Of a DNA stretch of 45,022 bases, positions 33,894 to 41,678 are shown one piece after another. The translations under genes were made by a program, and so were the position numbers. This stretch comes from Stomatobaculum sp. GTDB lineage: Bacteria > Bacillota_A > Clostridia > Lachnospirales > Lachnospiraceae. Below the pieces are notes generated by a model. It was given only the letters and a program-made list of their open reading frames with translations. It ran no database searches and was not told the DNA's origin. The stretch lies in the NCBI GenBank assembly GCA_017449925.1, contig JAFSYO010000174.1, positions 1-45,022 on the forward strand, in the 5' to 3' direction. Within the stretch, counting starts at the first letter, position 1, and every line of letters starts with the position of its first letter.

Positions 33894-34733
33894 ATGAAAG
33901 AATATCTGCGGGGCGCCTTTGATATGCACATCCACACCTTGCCAGACGTGGGGCCCAGAAGATGCAATGATATTGTACTGGCAAAACGTCTTCAGGCTGC
34001 CGGCATGGGCGGCGCCCTGGTAAAATGCCATTTTGGCGACACCGCGGCCCGGGCCGGTATTCTGAACGAATTGTTTCCGGATCTTTTTTTCGCAGGCGGT
34101 GTAGTACTGAACCGACAGGCCGGCGGACTGAACCCCTATGCGGTGGAAGCCTGCGGAAAGATGGGCGGACGTTTTGTCTGGTTCCCGACAATGGATTCCA
34201 TGAGCTACCAGCTGTTCCACAAGAAAAACCCTTTGGATCCCTCACTGGAGGATCTGATCTATCTCCTGGATGATAACGGCGAGCTGAAAAAAGAAGTTCT
34301 GGATGTCCTGGAGGCTGCCGCGAAACATAACATGGTAGCTGCCACCGGACACATCAGCGCCGAAGAAGGCATGGCTGTGGTCCGGGCCGCCCGGAAAATG
34401 GGCATCGACACAGTACTGACCCACGCTGACCTCCCCTCCAACGCCTACTCCGACGAGCAGCAGAAAGAGGCTGTAGCCCTCGGCGCTTTTGTTGAGCACT
34501 GCTACTTTACGACTCATTACAGCTGTGTCTCCGCCGAAGAGATCGCGCGGCAGATCCGTGTCGCAGGCTGCGGAAATGTCTATCTCTCCACAGATTTCGG
34601 CCAGCCAAATTCTCCGTTTTCCGACGAGGGGATCGCCGCTTATGCTGAAGCCATGGAAGCCCAGGGGTTCACCCCGGAGGAGCTTTCCCTCATGTTCCGG
34701 GAAGTGCCGGAGAAGCTTTTGAAAAAAATATAA
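33894..34733 (+). CDS. DUF6282-family metal-dependent hydrolase
   Basis: A 279-residue protein with an amidohydrolase-like barrel. Metal-binding features are HIH in FDMHIHTLPDVGPR (His12, His14), ATGHISAEEG, LTHADLPSNAYSD and the late Asp in YLSTDFGQPNSP. The plan fits DUF6282, whose substrates are not established. It is divergent from the LysR gene and beside the TRAP transporter, so it likely acts on the imported compound or a derivative (inference). AGAAGGGA precedes the ATG. It is monocistronic with its own terminator. Confidence 0.78.
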   Translation: MKEYLRGAFDMHIHTLPDVGPRRCNDIVLAKRLQAAGMGGALVKCHFGDTAARAGILNELFPDLFFAGGVVLNRQAGGLNPYAVEACGKMGGRFVWFPTMDSMSYQLFHKKNPLDPSLEDLIYLLDDNGELKKEVLDVLEAAAKHNMVAATGHISAEEGMAVVRAARKMGIDTVLTHADLPSNAYSDEQQKEAVALGAFVEHCYFTTHYSCVSAEEIARQIRVAGCGNVYLSTDFGQPNSPFSDEGIAAYAEAMEAQGFTPEELSLMFREVPEKLLKKI

Positions 34734-34740
34734 CAAAACA

Positions 34741-34774
34741 GAGACAGAGGACAGGCTCCTCTGTCTCCTTTTTT
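34741..34774 (+). terminator. Intrinsic terminator of the DUF6282 gene
   Basis: GAGACAGAGGA (34741-34751) pairs with TCCTCTGTCTC (34757-34767) over a 5-base loop, followed by a TTTTTT run. Confidence 0.92.
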
Positions 34775-34780
34775 CCGATA

Positions 34781-34809
34781 TTGACGAAGGTCTCCCGGAG
34801 GAGTAGGAT
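34781..34809 (+). promoter_or_regulatory. Candidate promoter of the nitrogenase-like operon
   Basis: TTGACG (34781-34786) and TAGGAT (34804-34809) are separated by 17 bases. Transcription would start near 34816, immediately beyond the preceding terminator, and give a 162-base leader. Confidence 0.6.
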
Positions 34810-34815
34810 ACAGGC

Positions 34816-34977
34816 AAGACCTCCGACCGCAAAGAACTTCTCTGAGCGGAAAGAATTCAATTGAACCAGCAAAGCGGATTGCGAATGTCCGCTTTACTCA
34901 CAGGAATATTCTGTCCCTGTCGGAGTCTGTCCGGCAGGGACTTTGTTTTTTATATCAGACCGAAAGGAAATCTTCTT
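34816..34977 (+). promoter_or_regulatory. Structured leader with terminator: putative attenuator of unknown class
   Basis: The leader can form a hairpin pairing AAAGCGGA (34871-34878) with TCCGCTTT (34888-34895). An earlier AGCGGA copy (34845-34850) could pair with the same TCCGCT instead, and also with ACCGC-type sequence upstream (34827-34830). The folds are thus mutually exclusive. A terminator hairpin follows at 34913-34951, 27 bases before the start codon. I could not match it to cobalamin, c-di-GMP, THF, SAM, T-box or other consensus sequences that I remember. Confidence 0.5.
34913..34951 (+). terminator. Leader terminator hairpin before the nifH-like gene
   Basis: GTCCCTGTCGG (34913-34923) pairs with CCGGCAGGGAC (34931-34941) over a 7-base loop, with one U-G pair. 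TTTGTTTTTT follows. It sits inside the operon leader, between promoter and first gene. Confidence 0.8.
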
Positions 34978-35799
34978 ATGTACAGATTTGCGATCTACGG
35001 AAAGGGCGGCATCGGCAAGTCCACCACCTGCACGGCGCTCTCCTGCGCCTTCGCGGACATGGGTTACCGGGTCATGCAGATCGGCTGCGACCCGAAGGCC
35101 GATTCCACGCTCTATCTCCACGGCGGGAAGCGCATCCCTTCCATGCTGGAGACCCTGCGGAAAAAACGGGACAGCGCGGAACTCTCTGATCTGGTCTTCA
35201 CCGGATACAAGGGCATCATCTGCGCGGAATCCGGCGGGCCGCTGCCGGGACTGGGCTGCGCTGGAAGAGGCATCGCCTCCGCCTTCGAGGCCCTGGAGGA
35301 ACGGAGCGCCTTCGAGATTCTGAAGCCGGACATCGTCCTCTACGACGTGCTGGGCGATGTGGTCTGCGGCGGCTTTGCCCTGCCGATTCGGGAGGGTTAC
35401 GCCGAGAAGATCTTCATCGTGACCTCCGGCGAGAACATGTCCATCTACGCCGCCGCGAATATTGCCATGGCGGTGGAGAACTTCCGGGACCGGGGCTACG
35501 CCACTCTCGGCGGCGTCATCCTGAACCGCCGGAACGTCCCGGAGGAGCGCGAAAAAGTGGAAGTCCTCTGCAATGACATCCACTCGGAGATCATCGCGGA
35601 CCTGCCCCGAGACAACGCGATCTCCGACGCCCAGGACACGGACCGCGGCGTCATGGAAGCGTATCCTGACTCTGATTTCGCCAAAGCCGTGCGGACGCTG
35701 GCGGAGCGGATGCTCGCCGACAGCACAGGAAACGACAACCCGGCATTTCATTCTGCGGCGACATCCGGAACTGCGGATATCTGCGGCGGATGTTCCTGA
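34978..35799 (+). CDS. NifH-like Fe protein (nitrogenase-superfamily reductase component)
   Basis: A 273-residue ATPase that, as a homodimer with a bridging 4Fe-4S cluster, delivers electrons to a component-1 partner. Walker A is [10 protein letters not shown] (8-17) and switch I is DPKADST (38-44). The two cluster ligands are Cys94 in GLGCAGRG and Cys130 in [16 protein letters not shown]. The sequence ends in an unusual DICGGCS tail. ATG 34978 has AAAGGAAA upstream. It is followed 17 bases later by the component-1 genes. True nitrogenase is unlikely without nifB/nifEN or other nif genes; protochlorophyllide-, F430- and methylthio-alkane-reductase relatives show the family's range. Confidence 0.92.
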   Translation: MYRFAIYGKGGIGKSTTCTALSCAFADMGYRVMQIGCDPKADSTLYLHGGKRIPSMLETLRKKRDSAELSDLVFTGYKGIICAESGGPLPGLGCAGRGIASAFEALEERSAFEILKPDIVLYDVLGDVVCGGFALPIREGYAEKIFIVTSGENMSIYAAANIAMAVENFRDRGYATLGGVILNRRNVPEEREKVEVLCNDIHSEIIADLPRDNAISDAQDTDRGVMEAYPDSDFAKAVRTLAERMLADSTGNDNPAFHSAATSGTADICGGCS

Positions 35800-35816
35800 A
35801 AACGGAGACAATATCT

Positions 35817-37190
35817 ATGAAAGAGTACACTCCGATCCGCGATATCGCCTATGAATACAACGCGGACGACGGACTCTCCTATTCTTCCCCGGCCCGGGGC
35901 GTCTGGAACATTGTCCACATCGGGACCCTGGTGCCCGGCGGACACCAGATCTACGTATGTCCCACCAGCTGCCTGAGGGGCGTGGTCCTTACCACCGCCG
36001 AGCTCGGCGCTATGGACCGCCTCTCCACCATCACCGTGGGAGAAGACAACATCCTGGAGGGAGATATGGAGGAGACCCTGCACGAAGGCGTCTGCAAGGT
36101 CATCGACAGCCTTCCCGTCCGCCCGCGGATGATGATGGTCTTCACCAGCTGCATCCACCACTTCCTGGCTGTGAACTACCAGAGGATCTATCGGCTGCTT
36201 CGAAAGGAGTATCCGGACATCGACTTTATCGACTGCTACATGCATCCCATCATGCGGCGCACCTCACCACCAGTGCCGACCCTGTGGCGGCAGATGTACC
36301 GGGTGCTGAAGCCGGCGGACCCGGCTGCACCGGAACAGTCATCTGCGGATTCTGCGGATCCGGTTGCTGCAGATCAGGCGGCAGACCCGGGTTCCTGCGG
36401 GAAGCAGATCAGCATCCTGGCCTGCGAATTCCCCCGGGACGCTTACTGCGACGCAGTGCAGCACCTGAAGCAGCACGGCGTACACATCGCGGACGTCACC
36501 GGCAGCAGGACCTACGACGAATTCCTTACCATGTCCCGCTCCTCCTTGAACCTCCTGTTCCACAAGGCCGGGATGAAGGCGGCTAAGGACCTGGAGATCC
36601 GCCTTAAACAGCCTTACCTGATGATGCGGCCGGGCTATGTCTATGAAGAGATCGACACTGACATGAAGACGCTCTCGGAGCGCATCGGCATCCCCGCTCC
36701 CTCTGAGGAAGAAACGGCTTATCTCCGCTCCATGGCGGAACAGGCTGCGGCCGATGCAGCCGCGGTCCTCGGGGACACGCCGGTCTCCGTGGACGGCACC
36801 GCCGTGGACTGCCCCCTGGGGCTCTGCATCTATCTTCTGGAACACGGCTTCCGGGTGGAGACCCTGTTCGTGGACAACTTTACGGAATCGGAGGATGTAT
36901 TCAACCGGCTCCGCAGCCTGAAGCCGGACCTGAAGGTCTACTCCGCCCTGAACTGGAACATGCGGCGGAAGGAACGCGGCTGGCAGCCGGATGAGAAAAT
37001 CGTGGCCATCGGCCAGCGGGCCGCCTACTTCCACGACACCAATTATTTCGTGGACCTGGTGAACAACGACGGCATGTACGGGTACCGCGGCATTGTCCGC
37101 CTGATGGAGCTCCTAACGGAAGCCTGCCGGGAGAAAAAGGACATGCGGCGTCTGATCCAGATCAAAGGATGGGGGTGCAGCTGCGGATGA
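35817..37190 (+). CDS. Nitrogenase component-1-like protein (NifD-like position)
   Basis: A 457-residue protein of the NifD/NifK superfamily, expected to form a complex with the next gene product. Cysteines that could bind an inter-subunit Fe-S cluster are Cys48 and Cys52 in YVCPTSCLRG and Cys112 in FTSCIHHF. A Pro/Ala/Asp-rich insert occupies about 166-192. The C-terminus reads GWGCSCG, another Cys-rich tail. ATG 35817 has GGAG ten bases upstream. I do not see an obvious FeMo-cofactor Cys/His pair, but that needs alignment. The substrate is unknown. Confidence 0.85.
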   Translation: MKEYTPIRDIAYEYNADDGLSYSSPARGVWNIVHIGTLVPGGHQIYVCPTSCLRGVVLTTAELGAMDRLSTITVGEDNILEGDMEETLHEGVCKVIDSLPVRPRMMMVFTSCIHHFLAVNYQRIYRLLRKEYPDIDFIDCYMHPIMRRTSPPVPTLWRQMYRVLKPADPAAPEQSSADSADPVAADQAADPGSCGKQISILACEFPRDAYCDAVQHLKQHGVHIADVTGSRTYDEFLTMSRSSLNLLFHKAGMKAAKDLEIRLKQPYLMMRPGYVYEEIDTDMKTLSERIGIPAPSEEETAYLRSMAEQAAADAAAVLGDTPVSVDGTAVDCPLGLCIYLLEHGFRVETLFVDNFTESEDVFNRLRSLKPDLKVYSALNWNMRRKERGWQPDEKIVAIGQRAAYFHDTNYFVDLVNNDGMYGYRGIVRLMELLTEACREKKDMRRLIQIKGWGCSCG

Positions 37191-38401
37191 GTTACGAAAG
37201 AAAACGGTGGCACACCCATGTGTTCACCTCTACCTATACGGCGGATGTCTCCGGTGTGTGCTCCGCCATGTACGAGCTGGGCGGGATGACCATCCTCCAC
37301 GACCCCTCAGGCTGCAACTCCACCTATACGACCCACGACGAGCCCCGCTGGTACGACTCCAAAAGCCTGATGTTCGTATCCGGCCTGGACGAAATGACAG
37401 CGGTCATGGGCGATGACAGCGTCCTGATCAAAGACGCGGTGCGGGCCGCGGCGGATCTTCAGCCCCGGTTCATCACCCTCTGCGGCGCCTCCATCCCCCA
37501 TATCATCGCTTTTGATTTCAAAGGCGTGGCGCGGCTCATCGAAAAAGAGACCGGGATCCCCGTGCTCCCGGTGTCGACGGACGGGCTCCGCTCCTATGTG
37601 TCCGGCGTCGGCCTCGCGCTGCGGGAGTGGATCCGCAGGTTCGCGGAACCTGTGCCGGATTCCCCGTTGTCCCGGGAAGACCGGCTTCAGCAGTACGGCG
37701 TGAATCTTCTGGGAGTGACTCCCATCGACTTCTCCCGCCAGGAAATCGTGGATTCCATGAAAAAGATCTTTACGGACGCCGGCATTCCGGTGAACACCTG
37801 CTTCGCCATGGGCGATTCCTTCGAGGCCCTGACTGGCGTGTACCGCGGCGCGGTGAACGTCGTGGTCTCCTCCGCGGGACGCATTCCCGCCCGCTTCATG
37901 AAAGGCGCGGCCGGGATCCCCTTTGTGGAAGGCCTTCCCATGGGAGAAAAAATGACGGACAGCCTGCTTTCCGCCGTGCGCTCCAGCGCGGCGGACGGCA
38001 AGGACCGCAGGATCTTCGAAGGTGAAACCGGCGATAGTTCCGACGGCCTTGCAGGTGCAGCTGCTGATTCAGCTTCCGGTTCGCCCGCCGGTACTATTCT
38101 GGTCATCGGCGAAGAGATCCAGACCCGGACACTGGCCGCTGCCCTGAACGCAGGCCCGGACACCGGTATGAATGCCGAGGCCTTGTGGCCTTCCACAGAC
38201 GAAGGACTGGACGAAGACCTGCTTCTTAAAAAGGTAAACGCCGCACAGATCGTGATCGGCGACCCCCTGTTCCGCACCGTTCTCCGGAGCCCCGGAACAA
38301 AGCTCGTGGAGTTCCCCCACGAGGGCTACTCCGGCCGCATCTTCCGCGACAGGATCCCGGTCTTTACCGGACGGGATTTCGATCCCGCGGATCTGCTGTA
38401 A
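37187..38401 (+). CDS. Nitrogenase component-1-like protein (NifK-like position)
   Basis: A 404-residue paralogue of the preceding protein. N-terminal cysteines in P-cluster-like positions are Cys25 in VSGVCSAMYE, Cys43 in DPSGCNSTYTTHDEPR and Cys99 in FITLCGASIPHII. A low-complexity Ser/Ala/Gly insert lies near 285-305. Its ATG overlaps the previous stop by 4 bases, so the two subunits are translated together, as expected of a heterotetramer. The operon then continues into an ABC importer 68 bases later. Confidence 0.85.
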   Translation: MSYERKRWHTHVFTSTYTADVSGVCSAMYELGGMTILHDPSGCNSTYTTHDEPRWYDSKSLMFVSGLDEMTAVMGDDSVLIKDAVRAAADLQPRFITLCGASIPHIIAFDFKGVARLIEKETGIPVLPVSTDGLRSYVSGVGLALREWIRRFAEPVPDSPLSREDRLQQYGVNLLGVTPIDFSRQEIVDSMKKIFTDAGIPVNTCFAMGDSFEALTGVYRGAVNVVVSSAGRIPARFMKGAAGIPFVEGLPMGEKMTDSLLSAVRSSAADGKDRRIFEGETGDSSDGLAGAAADSASGSPAGTILVIGEEIQTRTLAAALNAGPDTGMNAEALWPSTDEGLDEDLLLKKVNAAQIVIGDPLFRTVLRSPGTKLVEFPHEGYSGRIFRDRIPVFTGRDFDPADLL

Positions 38402-38469
38402 ACGGCAGGCTATGGGCGATAAAGCTCTGAAAAACTGAATCAACCTGGTTTTTAAAGGAGGAAATAGTT

Positions 38470-39726
38470 ATGAGAAAAGTATTTGCATTCCTTGCTGCGG
38501 CGGTCCTTTCCGCCTCTGTCCTTGCCGGCTGCGGCGGTTCTGCCGCCCCGGCCACGGCTGCTGCTCCGGCCACGACTGCCGCTGCGGCGGCTACAACTGC
38601 GGCTCCGGCGGTACCTGCCGAGACCGCGGCACCTGAGACCAAATCTGAAGAAACCACAGCCGCTCCTGAAACTGCGGCAGAGACCAAGGCGGAAGCCGCG
38701 GCAGGCACTGTCACCATCACCGACCACGCGGACCGCACCGTCACGGTGCCCACGGACCCGAAGAACGTCGTGGTCCTGGACATCTACCCCATGCCCTCTG
38801 TTCTGACGGTCTTCTTAAACTCCGCGGACTGCCTGAAGGCCATCGCGCCGGTCAGCATGAACGCCGCGAAGAACGGCATCCTCTCGGAGCTCTATCCTGA
38901 GATCCTGAACGCCCGCACGGACATTCTGGACGGGGAGGACGTGAACATTGAGGCCCTGGTGGCGATGGAGCCGGACCTGGTCATCTACACCGCCTCCAAC
39001 AAGAAGATCCAGGAAAAGCTGGAGAACGCCGGCCTCACCGCCGTGGGCATGTCCCCCACGAAATGGAACTACGACGCCATCCGCACCTACGACGAGTGGA
39101 TCAGCCTGCTGAGCCAGATTTTCCCCTCCGCTAAGAAAAGCGAGGAGGTCTCCACCTACAGCAATCAGGTCTATGAGATGATCCAGGAGAAGACAAAGTC
39201 CATTCCTGAAAATGAACGGAAACGGGTCCTCTTCCTGTTCCAGTACAGCGACAAGGCCATGATCACCTCCGGCTCCAGCTTCTTCGGCCAGTGGTGGTGC
39301 GATGCAGTCGGCGCGGTCAATGTCGCCAACGGTGTCACGGCGGACAATTCCAACGCGGTCATCACCATGGAGCAGGTCTACGAGTGGAATCCGGACATGA
39401 TCGTCATCACCAACTTCACGCCCACGATGCCGGAGGATCTCTACAACAACGCAGTCGGCTCCGACGACTGGAGCACCGTGGCCGCTGTCCAGAATCATGA
39501 GGTCTACAAGCTGCCTCTCGGCACCTACCGCACCTACACCCCCGGCGTGGATACGCCGCTGACTCTTGAGTGGCTTGCCCAGAAGGCCTATCCCGAGCTT
39601 TTCGCCGACATCAACCTGGCGGAGGACGTGCGGAACTACTATAACAAGCTCTATGGCATCACGGTGACGGACGAGCAGATCGAAGCCATGTACAATCCCG
39701 CAAAGGAAGCCGGCTTCTGGAATTAA
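38470..39726 (+). CDS. ABC importer substrate-binding lipoprotein (FecB/BtuF-type)
   Basis: A 418-residue lipoprotein of the class III binding-protein fold used for iron-siderophore, heme and cobalamin uptake. The signal peptide ends at LAGCGG, then a long Ala/Thr/Glu linker runs to about residue 75. The fold starts at TVTITDHADRTVTVP and includes NIEALVAMEPDLVIYTAS, typical of FecB/BtuF proteins. AAAGGAGG precedes the ATG. The ligand cannot be read, but its place behind a nitrogenase-like reductase suggests a metal chelate or tetrapyrrole (inference). Confidence 0.9.
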   Translation: MRKVFAFLAAAVLSASVLAGCGGSAAPATAAAPATTAAAAATTAAPAVPAETAAPETKSEETTAAPETAAETKAEAAAGTVTITDHADRTVTVPTDPKNVVVLDIYPMPSVLTVFLNSADCLKAIAPVSMNAAKNGILSELYPEILNARTDILDGEDVNIEALVAMEPDLVIYTASNKKIQEKLENAGLTAVGMSPTKWNYDAIRTYDEWISLLSQIFPSAKKSEEVSTYSNQVYEMIQEKTKSIPENERKRVLFLFQYSDKAMITSGSSFFGQWWCDAVGAVNVANGVTADNSNAVITMEQVYEWNPDMIVITNFTPTMPEDLYNNAVGSDDWSTVAAVQNHEVYKLPLGTYRTYTPGVDTPLTLEWLAQKAYPELFADINLAEDVRNYYNKLYGITVTDEQIEAMYNPAKEAGFWN

Positions 39727-39796
39727 TACAGTTTCGCCGGCTGCATCTGGACCGGTTTCAGCAATCGAATCAAAATAAGAACAGGCGGTTTTGGAT

Positions 39797-40807
39797 ATGA
39801 GACAGAAAAACACGTATACCATATGCATGGCACTGCTGCCGGCGGCGATACTCCTTGCCGCCGTGGCTGCGCTGTGCCTGGGACAGTTCCGGATCTCCCC
39901 CGGGCAGATCATCTCGGAGTTTTCCGGCACGGGCCAGAACCCGGCCAATGTCCATACCGTCCTCTTCAACATCCGGATACCGCGGATCATGATGGCGCTG
40001 CTGGGCGGTGCGGGCCTCTCCTGTGCCGGTGCCGCTTTCCAGAGTTTCTTCGCCAATCCTCTGGCCACGCCGGATACGCTGGGTGTCGCCAACGGCGCCT
40101 CCTTCGGCGCCGCCCTCGGCATCCTTCTGGGCTTCGGAGCCATGCAGGTGCAGCTCCTGTCCTTTGCCTTCGGCGTCCTCTCAGTGCTTCTGGTCTTTTC
40201 CGTCACGAGGACGGCAGGAAGCTCCCGGCCCTCCATGATCATGGTGATCCTGGCGGGCATGGTGATCAGCTCTCTTTTTTCCGCCCTGGTCTCCCTGGTG
40301 AAGTACGCGGCGGATCCCCAGGATGTGCTGCCGGTCATCACTTTCTGGCTGATGGGCAGCTTCTCCGGCATCACCCGCAATTCCCTGACCCTCGGCGGTC
40401 CCCTGATCGCCGCGGGAACACTGCTCCTCTTCCTGCTCCGGTTCCGCCTGAACGCCCTTTCCCTCCCAGAGGATGAGGCGAAGGCCCTGGGCGTGAACCT
40501 GCCGCTGGTGCGAGGGCTTGTCATCGTCGCCGCCTCCGCCGTCACCGCCTCCGTGGTCTCCATGTGCGGCGTCATCGGCTGGGTCGGCCTCCTGATCCCG
40601 CATCTGGGACGCATGGCCTTCGGAAACGACAACCGGCGGCTGCTTCCTTTCTCCGTGCTGGCAGGCGGACTGTTCATGCTGGTCACGGACACCATCGCCC
40701 GCTGCGCCACGGCGTCCGAAATCCCGGTCTCTATCCTCACCGCAGTCGTGGGCGCCCCGGTGTTCCTGATGCTGTTACGAAAGACCGGCGGCTTCTCCCT
40801 GAGGTGA
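39797..40807 (+). CDS. FecCD-family ABC importer permease
   Basis: A 336-residue membrane protein with about ten helices, of the BtuC/FecCD/FhuB type. Family signatures are RIPRIMMALLGGAGLSCAGA, FQSFFANPLATPDTLGVANG and GVIGWVGLLIPHLGRM near the C-terminus. ATG 39797 is favoured over an in-frame TTG six bases upstream. It forms a homodimer with the ATPase encoded 4 bases downstream, and with the lipoprotein upstream completes the importer. Confidence 0.92.
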   Translation: MRQKNTYTICMALLPAAILLAAVAALCLGQFRISPGQIISEFSGTGQNPANVHTVLFNIRIPRIMMALLGGAGLSCAGAAFQSFFANPLATPDTLGVANGASFGAALGILLGFGAMQVQLLSFAFGVLSVLLVFSVTRTAGSSRPSMIMVILAGMVISSLFSALVSLVKYAADPQDVLPVITFWLMGSFSGITRNSLTLGGPLIAAGTLLLFLLRFRLNALSLPEDEAKALGVNLPLVRGLVIVAASAVTASVVSMCGVIGWVGLLIPHLGRMAFGNDNRRLLPFSVLAGGLFMLVTDTIARCATASEIPVSILTAVVGAPVFLMLLRKTGGFSLR

Positions 40808-40811
40808 TCCT

Positions 40812-41600
40812 ATGGAATTTGAAGTGCGAAACGGGAGCTTCGGCTACCCGGGCGAAAACAAAATACTGAAGGACATTTCCTTCACCGCCGGACCGGGCAG
40901 CGCGGTCACCATCCTGGGCCCCAACGGTGCGGGAAAGACCACGCTTCTCCGGTGCATGCTGGGCTTTCTTCCCTGGAGCAGCGGCCAGACGCTGCTGGAC
41001 GGCGAGAGCCTTCAGCAGATCCCGTCTTCCGTGCTCTGGAAAAAGGTGGCCTATGTCCCCCAGGCAAAGGTCCTGGCCTTCCCCGGCACCTGTTTTGACA
41101 TGGTGCTGCTGGGGCGGAGCGCCTATCTTCCCCTGTTTGGTGTTCCGGGAAAGCGGGACAAGGAAGCCGCCATGCATGCCATGGAACGTGCCGGCATCAC
41201 CCGCCTCGCGGACAGGAACTGCGGACAGATCAGCGGCGGAGAGCTTCAGCTGGTCCTCATCGCCCGCGCCCTGGCGGCGGAGCCGGAAATGCTGATCCTG
41301 GACGAGCCGGAGACCGGCCTCGATTTCCGGAACCAGCTCATCGTCATGAACCTGATCGAGCGCCTCTGCGAGGAAGAAGGCCTGACAGCCATCCTGAACA
41401 CCCATTACCCGGAGCACGCCGTCAGCATGAACGGCCAGACCCTTCTGCTGAAACACGACGGAAGCTACCTCTTCGGAGACACCGCAGATATCCTCACACC
41501 GGAAAACATGCGGGACGCCTTCGGCGTGGAAGTGCTGATGCGGGAAGAACTGATTGGCGGGAAACGCTACACTTCGCTGATCCCCCTGAGCGTATTGTAA
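40812..41600 (+). CDS. FepC/BtuD-type ABC importer ATPase
   Basis: A 262-residue ATPase. Walker A is GPNGAGKTT, the Q-loop VPQAK, the signature ISGGELQ, Walker B LILDEPETGLD, and the switch His is in NTHYPEH. It energises the FecCD-type permease. The signature reads ISGGE where LSGGQ is common, an ordinary variation. It is the last gene of the nitrogenase-like operon; 78 bases without a clear terminator separate it from hydF, so read-through is possible. Confidence 0.93.
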   Translation: MEFEVRNGSFGYPGENKILKDISFTAGPGSAVTILGPNGAGKTTLLRCMLGFLPWSSGQTLLDGESLQQIPSSVLWKKVAYVPQAKVLAFPGTCFDMVLLGRSAYLPLFGVPGKRDKEAAMHAMERAGITRLADRNCGQISGGELQLVLIARALAAEPEMLILDEPETGLDFRNQLIVMNLIERLCEEEGLTAILNTHYPEHAVSMNGQTLLLKHDGSYLFGDTADILTPENMRDAFGVEVLMREELIGGKRYTSLIPLSVL

Positions 41601-41678
41601 AGATCCGCTGCAAGTCCCTCTTGCTGCGTATGTATTTCGTTTCACTGCAGACGGTTTACAGAAAGGAATTTAGATTCT

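Noticed and set aside
34816..34977. Known riboswitch (cobalamin, c-di-GMP, THF, SAM, T-box) in the nitrogenase-like leader
   Set aside because: Isolated resemblances such as GGAGGAGTAG and GACCGCAAAG do not extend to the full consensus of any class I can recall. It is reported as unknown.
34978..38401. True N2-fixing nitrogenase
   Set aside because: No nifB, nifE, nifN or nifV, no nitrogen regulator, and subunits are short with no visible FeMo-cofactor ligands.
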